Shown here: positions 42,159 to 51,509 of the stretch, piece by piece
Layout: every line of letters begins with the position of its first letter
How positions within the stretch are numbered: the stretch's first letter is position 1
Assembly (NCBI GenBank): GCA_019912965.1
Contig: JAIOHM010000158.1
Location: 62,001 to 126,000 of the forward strand
Length of the DNA: 64,000 nucleotides
Direction of reading: 5' to 3'
Source: Anaerolineae bacterium
GTDB taxonomy: Bacteria; Chloroflexota; Anaerolineae; Aggregatilineales; Phototrophicaceae
Translations under genes and position numbers: made by a program
Notes under the pieces: generated by a model
The model's database searches: none
What the model saw: the letters and a program-made list of their open reading frames with translations, nothing else
Told to the model about the DNA's origin: nothing

Positions 42159-43713
42159 TGGTCGCTCCCAGGTTGAAACCGATGCGTTTGAGATGTTCTG
42201 AAAGCCGCGTTTCGGCCTCCTGTCGCGCCTGCACCGCCACCTGATATCTGGCAATCGCTGCCTCTAAATCGACCTGTTCCTCTGGCTCGACGGTATCAAC
42301 ATAACGGGGGACGTTCAGGTTGTAGTCGTTCTCGCGGATTTCCTGAACACTGACCACACGAGCGTAACGCTCAATGTCCGTCCAGCCATCAAATGCCCTC
42401 ACAATGTCGTCAATGTCCTGCTGGCGCAAAAGGTTCTGGTTCGTTCCCGCTTCAAAACCCTCCGCTGCATGGATGAACAAAACCTGTCTCCGCCGCTCGG
42501 TTCGCTTCGCCTTGTTGAAGATCAGTATCGCCGCCGGGATGCCTGTGCCGTAAAACAGGTTGGGTGGCAGTCCAATCACGGCTTCCAGCCAATCTTTGTC
42601 GATGATGCCCTGCCGCACGTCGCGCTCTTTGTTGCCGCGGAACAACACACCATGCGGCATCACCACGCCGCACATCCCATCCAGCGTCAGTGTGGCAATC
42701 ATGTGCTGCACAAATGCCAGATCGCCGTAGCTGGCGGGCGGTAGCCCAAAACCAAAGCGGCTGTAAGAGTCGTGTTCGGCTTCTTCGCGTCCCCACTGTT
42801 TAAGCGAAAAGGGCGGGTTCGCCAGCACACGGTTGAACAGCATCAAACCGCCATCTTTGCCGAGCAGTTTGGGTTCGCGGATGGTATCGCCTCTGGCGAT
42901 GATGTCGTCCTTACGTCCGTGCAGCAGCATGTTCATTTTGCAGATTGCCCAGGTGTTGAGATTTTTCTCCTGCCCAAACAGCCGCACATTGCGCGTATCT
43001 CCGCCGTGCTGGTTGATGTAGCGCAGGCATTCCAGCAGCATACCGCCGCTGCCCACCGTTGGGTCACAGATGGTCATGCCCTCGGCAGGTTTTAACAGTT
43101 CCACGATCAGCCGCACCACCTGGCGCGGGGTATAAAACTCACCACCTTTTTTGCCCGCGTCGTCGGCAAACTGCGCGATCAGGTACATATACGCATCGCC
43201 GAGCATATCCGGGTTTGGGATGTCCGCGTGACCCAGCCGCACCTTGTCGAAATGGGCAATCAGCTTCAGCAGCGTCACATCTGGCAGCCGCTCTTTGTCA
43301 TTGAAGTCAATCGGAGTCAGCACACCTGCGAGCGCGGCGTTGCGTTCTTCCAGCGCAAAGAACGCCTTATAAATCGCCTCGCCAATGTTGAAGGTCTTCT
43401 TTTTAATTTCCGTCCAGCGGGCGCGATGTGGGACGAAGAATTGATGCTCGTCCGGGTCTTCGGCGATCTCCTGAGCTTCGTCTAAAGGTGTGCCATTAGC
43501 GGTTTCGCGTTCTATGACGGCATTGTATTCGTCCTCAAACACGTCCGAGAGCCGCTTGAGGAATAACATGCCGAAGATGTAATTTTTGTAATCGCTGGAG
43601 TCGATACTCCCGCGCAAAATATTGGCGCTTTCCCATAGGTGAGATTGCAACTGCTGTTGAGATAAAACCGGCATTCGTAAGTCATCTTCCGTTGGATCAA
43701 TAGCAATAATCAA
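42148..43713 (-). CDS. hsdM: Type I restriction-modification methyltransferase HsdM
   Basis: A 521-residue N6-adenine methyltransferase. Motif I is CDPTVGSGGMLLECL (about 216-230) and motif IV NPPF (299-302) in RVLANPPFSLKQWG. LFGQEKNLNTWAICKMNMLLHG is the family linker. The N-terminal helical bundle precedes GGEFYTPRQVVRLIVELLKP. The start is a TTG with AGGAG eight bases upstream; an ATG 13 codons later is possible. It methylates the HsdS-specified site to protect host DNA. Confidence 0.95.
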   Translation of the reverse strand: MIIAIDPTEDDLRMPVLSQQQLQSHLWESANILRGSIDSSDYKNYIFGMLFLKRLSDVFEDEYNAVIERETANGTPLDEAQEIAEDPDEHQFFVPHRARWTEIKKKTFNIGEAIYKAFFALEERNAALAGVLTPIDFNDKERLPDVTLLKLIAHFDKVRLGHADIPNPDMLGDAYMYLIAQFADDAGKKGGEFYTPRQVVRLIVELLKPAEGMTICDPTVGSGGMLLECLRYINQHGGDTRNVRLFGQEKNLNTWAICKMNMLLHGRKDDIIARGDTIREPKLLGKDGGLMLFNRVLANPPFSLKQWGREEAEHDSYSRFGFGLPPASYGDLAFVQHMIATLTLDGMCGVVMPHGVLFRGNKERDVRQGIIDKDWLEAVIGLPPNLFYGTGIPAAILIFNKAKRTERRRQVLFIHAAEGFEAGTNQNLLRQQDIDDIVRAFDGWTDIERYARVVSVQEIRENDYNLNVPRYVDTVEPEEQVDLEAAIARYQVAVQARQEAETRLSEHLKRIGFNLGATNES

Positions 43714-43786
43714 GGAGGTAACTCCTATTATCGCTCAAAAGTAGCAATTTGGGGGAGGCAATACCACAATTTATCAGATTATTGGG

Positions 43787-43792
43787 TATAAT
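43787..43792 (+). promoter_or_regulatory. Candidate -10 of the element regulator
   Basis: TATAAT 15 bp upstream of the first ATG (43807) of the LuxR-like regulator. A convincing -35 is missing, and the spacing to 43807 would make a very short leader. If the second ATG (43822) is used the leader is longer. Confidence 0.4.
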
Positions 43793-43806
43793 ACTCATAA
43801 ACATGA

Positions 43807-44448
43807 ATGATTGTGGTCATAATGGTCGATAAAACTACAATTTCCATAGCCGTGCATGTAGGCAGCGATTTAACCGCATTGGCCGTGCAAACTGCACTCA
43901 ATTCAGCAAGGGTGGGGCATGTCGATCTGATTTCTGCTGCATGTCACATTTCGAGCGAAGCATCCGTATGGGTTCTGGACGATTACACTGGCAGCCTAAC
44001 ATCGCCTGAGCATAGTCGGAAGCCGAGGCGGATGCTGCTCTCGAATCGCTGCGAACCCTATTACGTTCGACAGATGATGGATCAAGGCTTTTACGGGTAT
44101 CTGTATCTTGGGGATTCGCTGATTGAACGGCTGCCCCAAGCCGTTAAGGACGTCGCCGCTGGAGGCATCTATCTTTCTCCAACGGTAGCCGCAGCACTGG
44201 CAAACATGGAGCATTACACGACTCAGGTTCAGACTCGTCTGACGGAATATCAGCTTGAAGTGCTGCGCCTGATGCATCATCACTGGTCGGGTGGACGAAT
44301 TGCGGCGCACTTAGGCCGAACAACTACGGCTATTTACCAGGTGCAACGCTTTCTGCGTGATCTGTTTGAAGTCGAGACCAACGGCGAACTACTCGACCGC
44401 GCAGTGGAACTTGGCATCCTGCCGGATACGCGCCGCATTTCCGCCTAA
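43807..44448 (+). CDS. LuxR-like response-regulator-type transcription factor
   Basis: A 213-residue protein. The first 120 residues have a degenerate receiver-like layout, with VWVLDDYTG and RRMLLSNRCEPYYVRQMMDQGFYGYLYLGDSL, where the usual phosphoacceptor region is not clearly conserved. The end carries an HTH: RLTEYQLEVLRLMHHHWSGGRIAAHLGRTTTAIYQ, broken here only for length, which matches LuxR/NarL-type DNA-binding domains. It stands at the head of the secretion gene run, divergent from hsdM, and a phased direct repeat follows its stop codon. It may autoregulate or control the secretion operon. Confidence 0.72.
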   Translation: MIVVIMVDKTTISIAVHVGSDLTALAVQTALNSARVGHVDLISAACHISSEASVWVLDDYTGSLTSPEHSRKPRRMLLSNRCEPYYVRQMMDQGFYGYLYLGDSLIERLPQAVKDVAAGGIYLSPTVAAALANMEHYTTQVQTRLTEYQLEVLRLMHHHWSGGRIAAHLGRTTTAIYQVQRFLRDLFEVETNGELLDRAVELGILPDTRRISA

Positions 44449-44468
44449 CCCGCCTCTTCGATTTTCAC

Positions 44469-44516
44469 CTCAATAATCTGAGGCTGCCATCTCAACTTTC
44501 TGAGCTGTTTATCTCA
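44469..44516. promoter_or_regulatory. Phased 22-bp repeat with CTCA-N6-TGAG dyads, candidate operator
   Basis: CTCA begins at 44469, 44491 and 44513, spacing exactly 22 bp. The first two units each contain the dyad CTCA-N6-TGAG (CTCAATAATCTGAG and CTCAACTTTCTGAG). The third is only the half CTCAGGG. Two turns of DNA per unit would place the dyads on one face. It lies between the regulator stop and the secretion operon, so it may be an operator; a weak terminator role is also possible. Confidence 0.5.
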
Positions 44517-44592
44517 GGGTTTTGTTACGGTTGAATATGCTGTGCGTGATACCGTGAAAGAGATCACGGGTCACTTTCCCCTTGAGGTATTC

Positions 44593-45891
44593 ATGCAATT
44601 CGGCAATCTCCCTCACCACAAACTTCACATGCTGCGCCTGGTGCTCGTCGTGATGGCGGCTGTGGTGGCCGTCAGCCTGGGCGCAGCGCCCTCTGCTCAA
44701 CCGGTCACTGCACAGGAATTATCAGAAACTCCTACGTTTTCACCTACATTAACCGAAACGCCTTCCCCGATAGCAACTTTCACGCCAACTTCAACCGAAA
44801 CAGCCACACCAACGGCGATTTTCACTGAGACAGCAACCGCTACCCCGACTGAGACGGCGACCGATATAACACCGTCACCATCGGTTACAGCAACTCCGCC
44901 ATCACCAACCTGGACACCACTGGTACAAACCGTTGTCGTTCCGGCCACAATCGTAGTGCCTGCGACCATCATTGTCCCTGCGACCGTGATCGTTCCCGCA
45001 ACAGTTGTTTTCCCGACACCGCTGCCGCTGCCGTCCACGATTCCGATACAACCCACACCTGTCCTGACCGCGACCCGTGCCTATGGCTGGGAACGGCATG
45101 AGAGCATCGAACTGATTCAGGTCATCGGCTCTTGGGCGCTCACGCGCAATCGTCAGGCTTCAGATGGAGCCTACCATGAGTCGGCGTCCGCCAACGCGAC
45201 GCTGCGATTCCCGTTCACAGGGGATGGGCTGCGCGTTATCTACCGCGCTCATCCGCAAGGTGGGCGGTTGGCGGTTCTGGTGGATGGTATCGCACAAGGC
45301 ATTTATGACACCCAGGCAGGGGAAGAAGGTTTCTATTACGCCGGGCCGTTCTTCTTTGCGAATGGCTATCACGTTCTGGACATCATCGCACTGACAGACC
45401 GCTCTGGCGTCTCATCCATAGGGGTGGATGCAGTCGATGTGTTTTACGGCCCGCCCATGCCAACACGATTGGCACCCACACCCGAATCACAGGCAACAAC
45501 CTCCGATGAGCGACGTGATGTGATGAGTATCGCCCTCATTTCGCAGCCGCCCACACCCCAACCTACCATGACACCTATCCCGGAGGCGCTGATTGCTGTC
45601 GAAGTTGTCATTGCATATGACCTGAATCGCAACGGCAGTGCTGATCCGAATGAAGGGGTACAGGGGATGTCCGTGCGGCTGTTGGATGGGGCAGTCAACC
45701 GGCTGCTCACCAGTGGGCTTACTGACGAACGTGGGTTTGTGCGGCTGCAAGCACTCACGGCCAACCCCGTTACGGTTGTTGTTCCCTATCTGGGCGAAAC
45801 CTTTCCCGTCAGATCATCCCGTGGACGTTCTCAAACGGCGCGGTGGACACTTTTGTTGGAAGCAGGCACACAACCGGGACTCATTCCATGA
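44593..45891 (+). CDS. Secreted Thr/Pro-rich protein with beta-sandwich and SdrD-B-like domain
   Basis: A 432-residue exported protein. The ATG at 44593 is chosen for GAGGT upstream; a GTG 17 codons earlier is also open. The signal region is MLRLVLVVMAAVVAVSLGAAP. A linker of TPT/TET units leads to four copies of VPAT(I/V)(I/V) in about 40 codons. A beta-rich domain follows (AYGWERHESIELIQV to GVDAVDVFYGPP), then YDLNRNGSADPNEGVQGMSV, an SdrD-B-like Ca-binding fold. It may be a surface adhesin. Its stop overlaps the next gene start by ATGA. Confidence 0.75.
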   Translation: MQFGNLPHHKLHMLRLVLVVMAAVVAVSLGAAPSAQPVTAQELSETPTFSPTLTETPSPIATFTPTSTETATPTAIFTETATATPTETATDITPSPSVTATPPSPTWTPLVQTVVVPATIVVPATIIVPATVIVPATVVFPTPLPLPSTIPIQPTPVLTATRAYGWERHESIELIQVIGSWALTRNRQASDGAYHESASANATLRFPFTGDGLRVIYRAHPQGGRLAVLVDGIAQGIYDTQAGEEGFYYAGPFFFANGYHVLDIIALTDRSGVSSIGVDAVDVFYGPPMPTRLAPTPESQATTSDERRDVMSIALISQPPTPQPTMTPIPEALIAVEVVIAYDLNRNGSADPNEGVQGMSVRLLDGAVNRLLTSGLTDERGFVRLQALTANPVTVVVPYLGETFPVRSSRGRSQTARWTLLLEAGTQPGLIP

Positions 45892-46871
45892 ACCGTAAAT
45901 CTTTATTTTCGTTACCTCGCGGTCAGCAGCATTGGCTTCATATTTTTCTGGTTTGGGTCATGCTGGTGGCTGCTATCATTGCCTGCGGAGCAGGAACAAC
46001 AGCCGAGAATGTTCGCATTCGTGACCTGCCGCAGTTTATCTGTGCGACCAGCACGCCGCTGCCGACCCACACCCAGCCGCCGACTCAGGTACAACCGCCG
46101 ATTTACAACACCCCGTCCGGTTATCAGACCTACACCCCTGTTCCGGGCTGCAACTGGAATGGTTCAGTCTGTGCGACCAATACGCCCTACCCAGGAGGCA
46201 ATTACAGCACGCCGGGCTATTACAACCCCGGCGCGACCAGTACACCGCGTCCAACGTATACGCCTTGGCTGACACCAACCCCTTACGTACTGACTGGACG
46301 TTTCTTCTTCGGCGCAGATGTTTACACGGGCGGCTTTGAGTCTGAAATCAGCCTGAGATTGCGCGTGGGGGATGTTCAAGTTTATCCGCTAGACAACACA
46401 CGTCAGGTAACCGCCTGGACGGTTCAATTGGAAAATGTCGGGCAGGTTGCGTATGCCACCATTCCCGGTGGGCAAGTCTTTGTCGCGGAAGTGATCACCC
46501 CAAATGGCTCACGCAGCGGGCAGTGGTGGGCATCAGCAGAAGCCGCACAGGCAGCAGGCATCACCCTTCAACCAGAAGTGCTGGATGTTCTCGAAGTCTT
46601 GCCCGGTCAAGTCTACACCCTGACGCTAACGGCTTTTACCCCGATAGGTGAGCCGCTGCGCGTGGGTTGGATACTGGATCCGCTGGCGGATGGGCGGGAT
46701 GGCGACCTCGTGGGCGGCAATCTTGCTTACTGGGCGAGTGATGTGAGCGCCGAATGCACTCACAATCCTGGCTCAGATGTGAATATCCCAACTCCTAGCG
46801 CACCTGCACCCACGCCAACCCCTTCTCACACACCGCAATACCCATCCTGGTGTACCTGGTGTGGTCAGTAA
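45888..46871 (+). CDS. Lipoprotein-like secreted Pro/Thr/Tyr-rich protein
   Basis: A 327-residue protein. The ATG at 45888 overlaps the previous stop by 4 bp. A hydrophobic N-terminal region ends in a lipobox-like IIAC (MLVAAIIACGAG), so a lipoprotein is likely. The central segment is low-complexity (NTPSGYQTYTPVPGC, then NTPYPGGNYSTPGYYNPG). A C-terminal beta-rich domain (FFFGADVYTGGFESEISLRL onward) is unrecognised. Its position in the operon suggests an envelope component of the secretion apparatus or an exported accessory protein. Confidence 0.7.
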   Translation: MNRKSLFSLPRGQQHWLHIFLVWVMLVAAIIACGAGTTAENVRIRDLPQFICATSTPLPTHTQPPTQVQPPIYNTPSGYQTYTPVPGCNWNGSVCATNTPYPGGNYSTPGYYNPGATSTPRPTYTPWLTPTPYVLTGRFFFGADVYTGGFESEISLRLRVGDVQVYPLDNTRQVTAWTVQLENVGQVAYATIPGGQVFVAEVITPNGSRSGQWWASAEAAQAAGITLQPEVLDVLEVLPGQVYTLTLTAFTPIGEPLRVGWILDPLADGRDGDLVGGNLAYWASDVSAECTHNPGSDVNIPTPSAPAPTPTPSHTPQYPSWCTWCGQ

Positions 46872-46886
46872 AGAGGAGATGCCGCC

Positions 46887-49469
46887 ATGTTAGATGGTGC
46901 GATTGTCGTTCCCGTGATGCAGATGATTTACAGCTTTTTGTATGAAATCGCGGCAGTGCTGTGGGGTTTACAGCGGGCGGTGCTGCTGACGGGCTATGTG
47001 ATTATGGCAATCACCGATTGGCTTATCAATCAAGCCTTCACACCCTTGTTGTCCTCGCTGGGCGCACAGACCGAAATCTTCCTCGGCCCGGTCTTCACCA
47101 TTGCCCTGCTGATTTTGGCTGGAACCTACCTGATGGGCGTGTTCCTTCAGATTCGCGTGGTTGAGTTCAAAAGCGCGGTGGTGTGGTTCCTGGTCGCCCT
47201 TCTGCTGTTTCAAGGTGGGCCGCAGTTGTATCAGGGGGTTGAAGAAATGCGGCGCGGGATCGCTGGCGGGTTCTACCAGGAAGGGTTGGAGCTGCTCAGT
47301 GAAGGTGGTGGTGCGTTGGAAGCCCTGAATCAGGTGGGAAGCGGTGTTGAGGCAGAAATCCCAGCACCGATTAACCAATTTGAGATTTTCTTGCCCGGTG
47401 ATCACTACGTAGATGGGCTGGATGTTGCGATGAGCTATCTGGGTGCAGATGGCTATGACGTGATTGCACCACTCAACCCGCCACATCCAGTGGAACGATT
47501 ACCCTGGTCATATTATCAGGAAGACGGCTACTTCGACATCAACTCCAGCGGCAGCTATTTCGGCGAGATGACGCGCGAGCAGCGCGAGGCATCGATCGGG
47601 CGTACCGTGCAAGGTATCTCACGTTTGTTCATGGGCGGCTTCATTTCGCTATTTGGCGTCCTCGAACAGCTTATTCACCTGGCGCTGGCAATTGCGATGG
47701 GATTGGCATTTGCATCAGCATTTGTCGCCATCCTGTTTGCTTTTTTCAAACACACGGAAGTCCTGGTGTGGAGTGTCCTCAACCTCGTTATCGAGTTATT
47801 CGTCCAATCGGTGCTGATGTCGCTGTTTCTCTCCCTGATTATCAGTTTTGTGCTGGTGGGGGCAGTAACCGGCAACGCGGTTGTTACCCTCGGTACAGTC
47901 CTCGTCGGGTTGGTGCTCGTCATCATCCTGCTGATCGCAGCGCTGAAGGCCATCTGGAATGGTCTCAATCGTTTGTTCGGCGCGATGGGACAGGTTACCG
48001 GCGGCACGATGATGGCTCCGGGGCAGGTTGCCGTTGGTGCGGCGGGTGTGGCAACAGGTGCGGCATTGGGTGTTGCTGGTGGCGCGATGGCGCTGACGAC
48101 TGGCAGCAACCTGACGCAGGCGGCAGGGATTGCATTTGGCAACAATTCGACGCTCTCGCGTGCGGCTTACATGACTTCCATGCTGCCGGGGCTTCGGGAC
48201 ACGCGCATTGGGCAGGTTGCATCCGAATTTACCGAAGGCGCGATTGCCCGTTCTGCGCTTGGCCCGATTGTTGGTGGCGCGGTCATTCCGGCTCGCCGAT
48301 GGGAAGCACACCGTGAACAAGCCAGTGATCCGGCTGAGGCGATAGCCGAGTATTACCATCCCCGCTCAGAAAAAGCGCGAGATACGCGCATGGAGCGGGC
48401 ATTTGGCGCGGCGGCACCGCACATGGCAAAAGTCATGGATGCACACAACGAAGATGAACTACTGGAAATCGTCGATGCCGTCCAGGCTGTGCGCCGCACC
48501 AATCCAACCCTACCTGCCAGCAGCCCGCAATTTCAGGCGGCAGTTGAAGCACGACTACCCGGTGATGTTGCTGGACGGTTCTCTGCCGAGGATTTACGGT
48601 TGGTGGTGAACACGGTTGGGGCTATCCCTGCTGAACGCGAACGGATGGGCAAACCCGCTGATGAACGGACACCCGCTGAGCGAGCTATCCATGATTACTA
48701 CCATGCCCCGAATCAGGCGGCGGGTTATGCCGGATTGCAAACGGCTTTTGGCTCGAATAATGCCCCAGATATGGCGCGTGTCCTGGATGCCCATACGGAA
48801 GATGATATGGCGGAAGTGACTGCTGCCATTCAGGGGCTTCGCACCGCTCACCCCCAGCTTGCGCCCAATTCGGATGATTTTCTGCGAACCCTGAAGACTC
48901 AGATCGCTGGTACGACATCTGATCCCTTCAGTAATGAGTCCCTCCGCACTTTGACACGCGGCTTCACGGCCAATCCGTCGCAGACCGTTCTGGATACCCC
49001 AGCATTGGCGCGGGCGATTGGTGCTGCCGTGGGTGGTTATCAACAAATGGGCGGCGCACAGCCCCTATCTTTCGAGCAGGCTGCCACGACGGTGGCTAAA
49101 AGCGCCAGGCTCCCGGAACAGCCTACTGAACATCCTTTTGGCAGCCATACGGCTGCGGTGGGGCATTATGTCACTCAGGCAATCAGTCTGAATGCCACAC
49201 CGGCACAGGCTGCTCAGGCCGTGTTGGAAGTGCGCCAGCAGGGCGGGCTATCAGAGGGTCTGCGGGAAGCACTGATGAATGGGGCAAAAGATACCGGCCA
49301 CTCCCCTGATGATCTGGGACAGGCTATCCGGTCGTTAGAGGCTGCCGCCCGCGCTCTGCCGCGCTCAGTTGTTTCGGGTCCGGTGGCACCCGTTCAGCCT
49401 GCGGCGATTCGCCCTGAACTGCCGGGAGCAGGTGCAGTGATTGAACTCACCAGCGGTGTGGAAGGATAA
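46887..49469 (+). CDS. VirB6/TrbL-like polytopic membrane protein with repeated cytoplasmic region
   Basis: An 860-residue protein. TM helices occupy roughly residues 1-110 and 245-355, including GFISLFGVLEQLIHLALAIAMG and VVTLGTVLVGLVLVIILLIAAL. This long helical N-terminal part is like the VirB6/TrbL channel subunit of type IV secretion systems. The soluble C-terminal part has an internal repeat, residues about 485-580 and 599-695, each starting AI(A/H)(E/D)YYH and including DAH(N/T)ED. It starts 15 bases after the lipoprotein gene stop and ends 3 bases before the next. Confidence 0.68.
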   Translation: MLDGAIVVPVMQMIYSFLYEIAAVLWGLQRAVLLTGYVIMAITDWLINQAFTPLLSSLGAQTEIFLGPVFTIALLILAGTYLMGVFLQIRVVEFKSAVVWFLVALLLFQGGPQLYQGVEEMRRGIAGGFYQEGLELLSEGGGALEALNQVGSGVEAEIPAPINQFEIFLPGDHYVDGLDVAMSYLGADGYDVIAPLNPPHPVERLPWSYYQEDGYFDINSSGSYFGEMTREQREASIGRTVQGISRLFMGGFISLFGVLEQLIHLALAIAMGLAFASAFVAILFAFFKHTEVLVWSVLNLVIELFVQSVLMSLFLSLIISFVLVGAVTGNAVVTLGTVLVGLVLVIILLIAALKAIWNGLNRLFGAMGQVTGGTMMAPGQVAVGAAGVATGAALGVAGGAMALTTGSNLTQAAGIAFGNNSTLSRAAYMTSMLPGLRDTRIGQVASEFTEGAIARSALGPIVGGAVIPARRWEAHREQASDPAEAIAEYYHPRSEKARDTRMERAFGAAAPHMAKVMDAHNEDELLEIVDAVQAVRRTNPTLPASSPQFQAAVEARLPGDVAGRFSAEDLRLVVNTVGAIPAERERMGKPADERTPAERAIHDYYHAPNQAAGYAGLQTAFGSNNAPDMARVLDAHTEDDMAEVTAAIQGLRTAHPQLAPNSDDFLRTLKTQIAGTTSDPFSNESLRTLTRGFTANPSQTVLDTPALARAIGAAVGGYQQMGGAQPLSFEQAATTVAKSARLPEQPTEHPFGSHTAAVGHYVTQAISLNATPAQAAQAVLEVRQQGGLSEGLREALMNGAKDTGHSPDDLGQAIRSLEAAARALPRSVVSGPVAPVQPAAIRPELPGAGAVIELTSGVEG

Positions 49470-49472
49470 CTC

Positions 49473-51149
49473 ATGCCCCCTGTAAGCCCAGATCACCTAT
49501 CCGCCCAATGGGACACCGTACCAACCGAACGTCAGGACTACTATCGTCGCGTTTATCAACGTGAAGTACGCAGTGCTGGAGCAGGAACCAATGATCAGGC
49601 TGAATTGGACGTGCTGCGCCGCCTGATTACCGCTTATCGCGAACAAGCTCTTGTCCCGGTCGGTACGGGTTGGGTAACTGTACCAGATCGTGTACGGGCA
49701 GCCGCCAAACGCGGTAAGCCGCTGCACGAAACCGATCAGGATCTCATACAAACAGACCAACCCCGTTCATCGCGGCTGTTGGGGTTTTTGCTGCTTCCGA
49801 TAGCCGGACTGCTGTTATTTTTTCTGTTTTCGCTCATTCAAGGAGGGAACAATGAATCGGACACGCTCGCCGCCTTAGCGACACCCACTGAAACGCTTAC
49901 ACCGACACCGGAAGTCAGCCCGACACCTACACCGCTGGCGCTGGAAGAGTCTGATCGGGTCATCCGGGCCGGGGAAACCAGTAACCGGGACTATTATCCG
50001 GTACTGCTGCAAATCTACCCGCAGGATGGTCGTGCAGCGCGGGTTTTTGTCGTGCAAGAACGCGCCGTGAATACTGCCGACTGGCGCTTTGATGCCAATC
50101 CCGATGTCGCATCCTGGGTGTCTGGTCTGCTGGTGCGTCCAGTGATTGGCTTGCCCTTCAGCGAAGAAAACCAGGCATTAATCGAAGCGCTTGAGGTTGG
50201 AGCGCGATTTGAGCTGCAAATGAATACAGGCGCGACCCTGACCTTTACTTACGAAAGTACACGGCAGGCTGTACGCCAGGATACCGATGTATTCCGGCAG
50301 ACTACTCCCGGATTGGTCGTAGTCTTGATCGGTGAAACCGATGCTGATGGGCTGTTGACGGAAACACGGTGGGTAGTTACTGCGGTGTATCCTGCGGATC
50401 AGGAAATTGAGCGGCTGCAAGCGGGTGCATTTGCAGCCGTTATCCCACCCAATCAGCCTGGAATCATACCTGGGCTTGAAGGCATTCAGGTGACTGTGCT
50501 GAGGGCTGAAATCCAATTGTCAGAGGGACTGCCGCCCGATCTGGCTACGGTATTGGTGGATGTTGAGGTATCAGCAGGCAGTACATCGCTGCGGACTAGC
50601 AATCTGAACTGGCTGTTGGAGGATGCTGCGGGCAATCGTTACAGCCCGGATCTGAATGCTGCCGCTCAGGGCAGTTATGGTGTCCTGCCGGGAGAACTTC
50701 CCACAGGTTCAGCCCTGGCTACCTCGCTGGGGTTTCTGGTTGGTGCCGATTTGACTAATGCGCAACTGCTGGTTTCGGCTGGAGCTCAGCAGCCAGCAGT
50801 GTTTGCCCTGGAACTTGTACTCCCGTCTCTACCAGCGACGGTTGAAAGCCTCGACCTTCAGGTACAGCGTATTACCTACGATGCGGGTGGCATATACCTC
50901 GATGCACGGGTCTTTAATCCCCAGGATGGCGCTGTTGCGCTGGCAGAGATTTCGACCTGGATTGTCTTGGGATATGTGCCGTCCCCGCTAGGGCCTGAAC
51001 TGCCACCGCTGCATGGCGCACTTCCACCGGAAATCGGCGCTGGTGAAGCACTTGACCTCTCCCTTGTTTTCCCATACGCAGACGAACCTTACGCACGATT
51101 GGCATTGTTAGGGCGTGAATTCGCGCTCCAGATCACAGAGGGGAGGTGA
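49473..51149 (+). CDS. Single-TM secretion protein with VirB10-like layout
   Basis: A 558-residue protein. A 100-residue cytoplasmic part (SPDHLSAQWDTVPTERQDYY onward) precedes one TM helix at about 101-121 (LLGFLLLPIAGLLLFFLFSL). A TPTETLTPTPEVSPTPTPL linker leads to a large extracytoplasmic beta-rich part. This N-in, single-TM, Pro-rich, C-out arrangement is that of VirB10 and other T4SS core proteins, but no sequence homology can be claimed. It is part of the secretion operon by spacing. Confidence 0.55.
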   Translation: MPPVSPDHLSAQWDTVPTERQDYYRRVYQREVRSAGAGTNDQAELDVLRRLITAYREQALVPVGTGWVTVPDRVRAAAKRGKPLHETDQDLIQTDQPRSSRLLGFLLLPIAGLLLFFLFSLIQGGNNESDTLAALATPTETLTPTPEVSPTPTPLALEESDRVIRAGETSNRDYYPVLLQIYPQDGRAARVFVVQERAVNTADWRFDANPDVASWVSGLLVRPVIGLPFSEENQALIEALEVGARFELQMNTGATLTFTYESTRQAVRQDTDVFRQTTPGLVVVLIGETDADGLLTETRWVVTAVYPADQEIERLQAGAFAAVIPPNQPGIIPGLEGIQVTVLRAEIQLSEGLPPDLATVLVDVEVSAGSTSLRTSNLNWLLEDAAGNRYSPDLNAAAQGSYGVLPGELPTGSALATSLGFLVGADLTNAQLLVSAGAQQPAVFALELVLPSLPATVESLDLQVQRITYDAGGIYLDARVFNPQDGAVALAEISTWIVLGYVPSPLGPELPPLHGALPPEIGAGEALDLSLVFPYADEPYARLALLGREFALQITEGR

Positions 51150-51212
51150 GGCTGGCATCGTTCATTCTAACCACACCATTCACATCTGCGAATTTATCAC
51201 ACGAGGGACAAC

Positions 51213-51461
51213 ATGGGTGATTTAGGTACCACGATTGAAAACTTCTTTACGGAATTTGAGGCGCTGCTGCTGCTGATCAGCGGCAGTCTGGCAGTAATTG
51301 GCGTGATTGGGCTGGCGATCCTGTATCTCGGATCGTCGTGGCCGCTGATCTCCGATTGGAAACGGGATAACCCTAAGGCATCCAGCCAGGTCACGATTGG
51401 GCTGCTCCTGCTGATTTTTGTGGGCGGCGGCGGGCTGGCGACACTGGGCATTGGCGGCTAA
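51213..51461 (+). CDS. Small two-helix membrane protein, pilin (VirB2)-like
   Basis: An 82-residue protein with two TM segments (about 19-45 and 60-80) separated by a short loop (SSWPLISDWKRDNPKAS). The size and hairpin topology fit VirB2/TrbC-type pilin subunits. GAGGGAC lies upstream of the ATG. A strong hairpin lies 20 bp after its stop, as is common after highly expressed pilin genes. The identity as a pilin is inferred. Confidence 0.55.
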   Translation: MGDLGTTIENFFTEFEALLLLISGSLAVIGVIGLAILYLGSSWPLISDWKRDNPKASSQVTIGLLLLIFVGGGGLATLGIGG

Positions 51462-51482
51462 GGGTTATCGCTAACCCATAGG

Positions 51483-51509
51483 AAGGGCGTTCACCACACG
51501 AACGCCCTT
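51483..51509 (+). promoter_or_regulatory. Intercistronic hairpin after the pilin-like gene
   Basis: AAGGGCGTTC (51483-51492) and GAACGCCCTT (51500-51509) form a perfect 10-bp stem with a 7-base loop. The hairpin is followed by AATCAGGAGGT, the ribosome site of the next gene, with no T tract. It is better seen as an mRNA stabiliser or processing signal than a terminator. Confidence 0.6.

Noticed and set aside
44697..45056. Long Val/Gly/Thr-rich frame on the minus strand opposite the secreted protein gene
   Set aside because: It mirrors the repeated TPT/VPAT codons of the plus-strand gene and has no ribosome site; it is a shadow of the low-complexity region.
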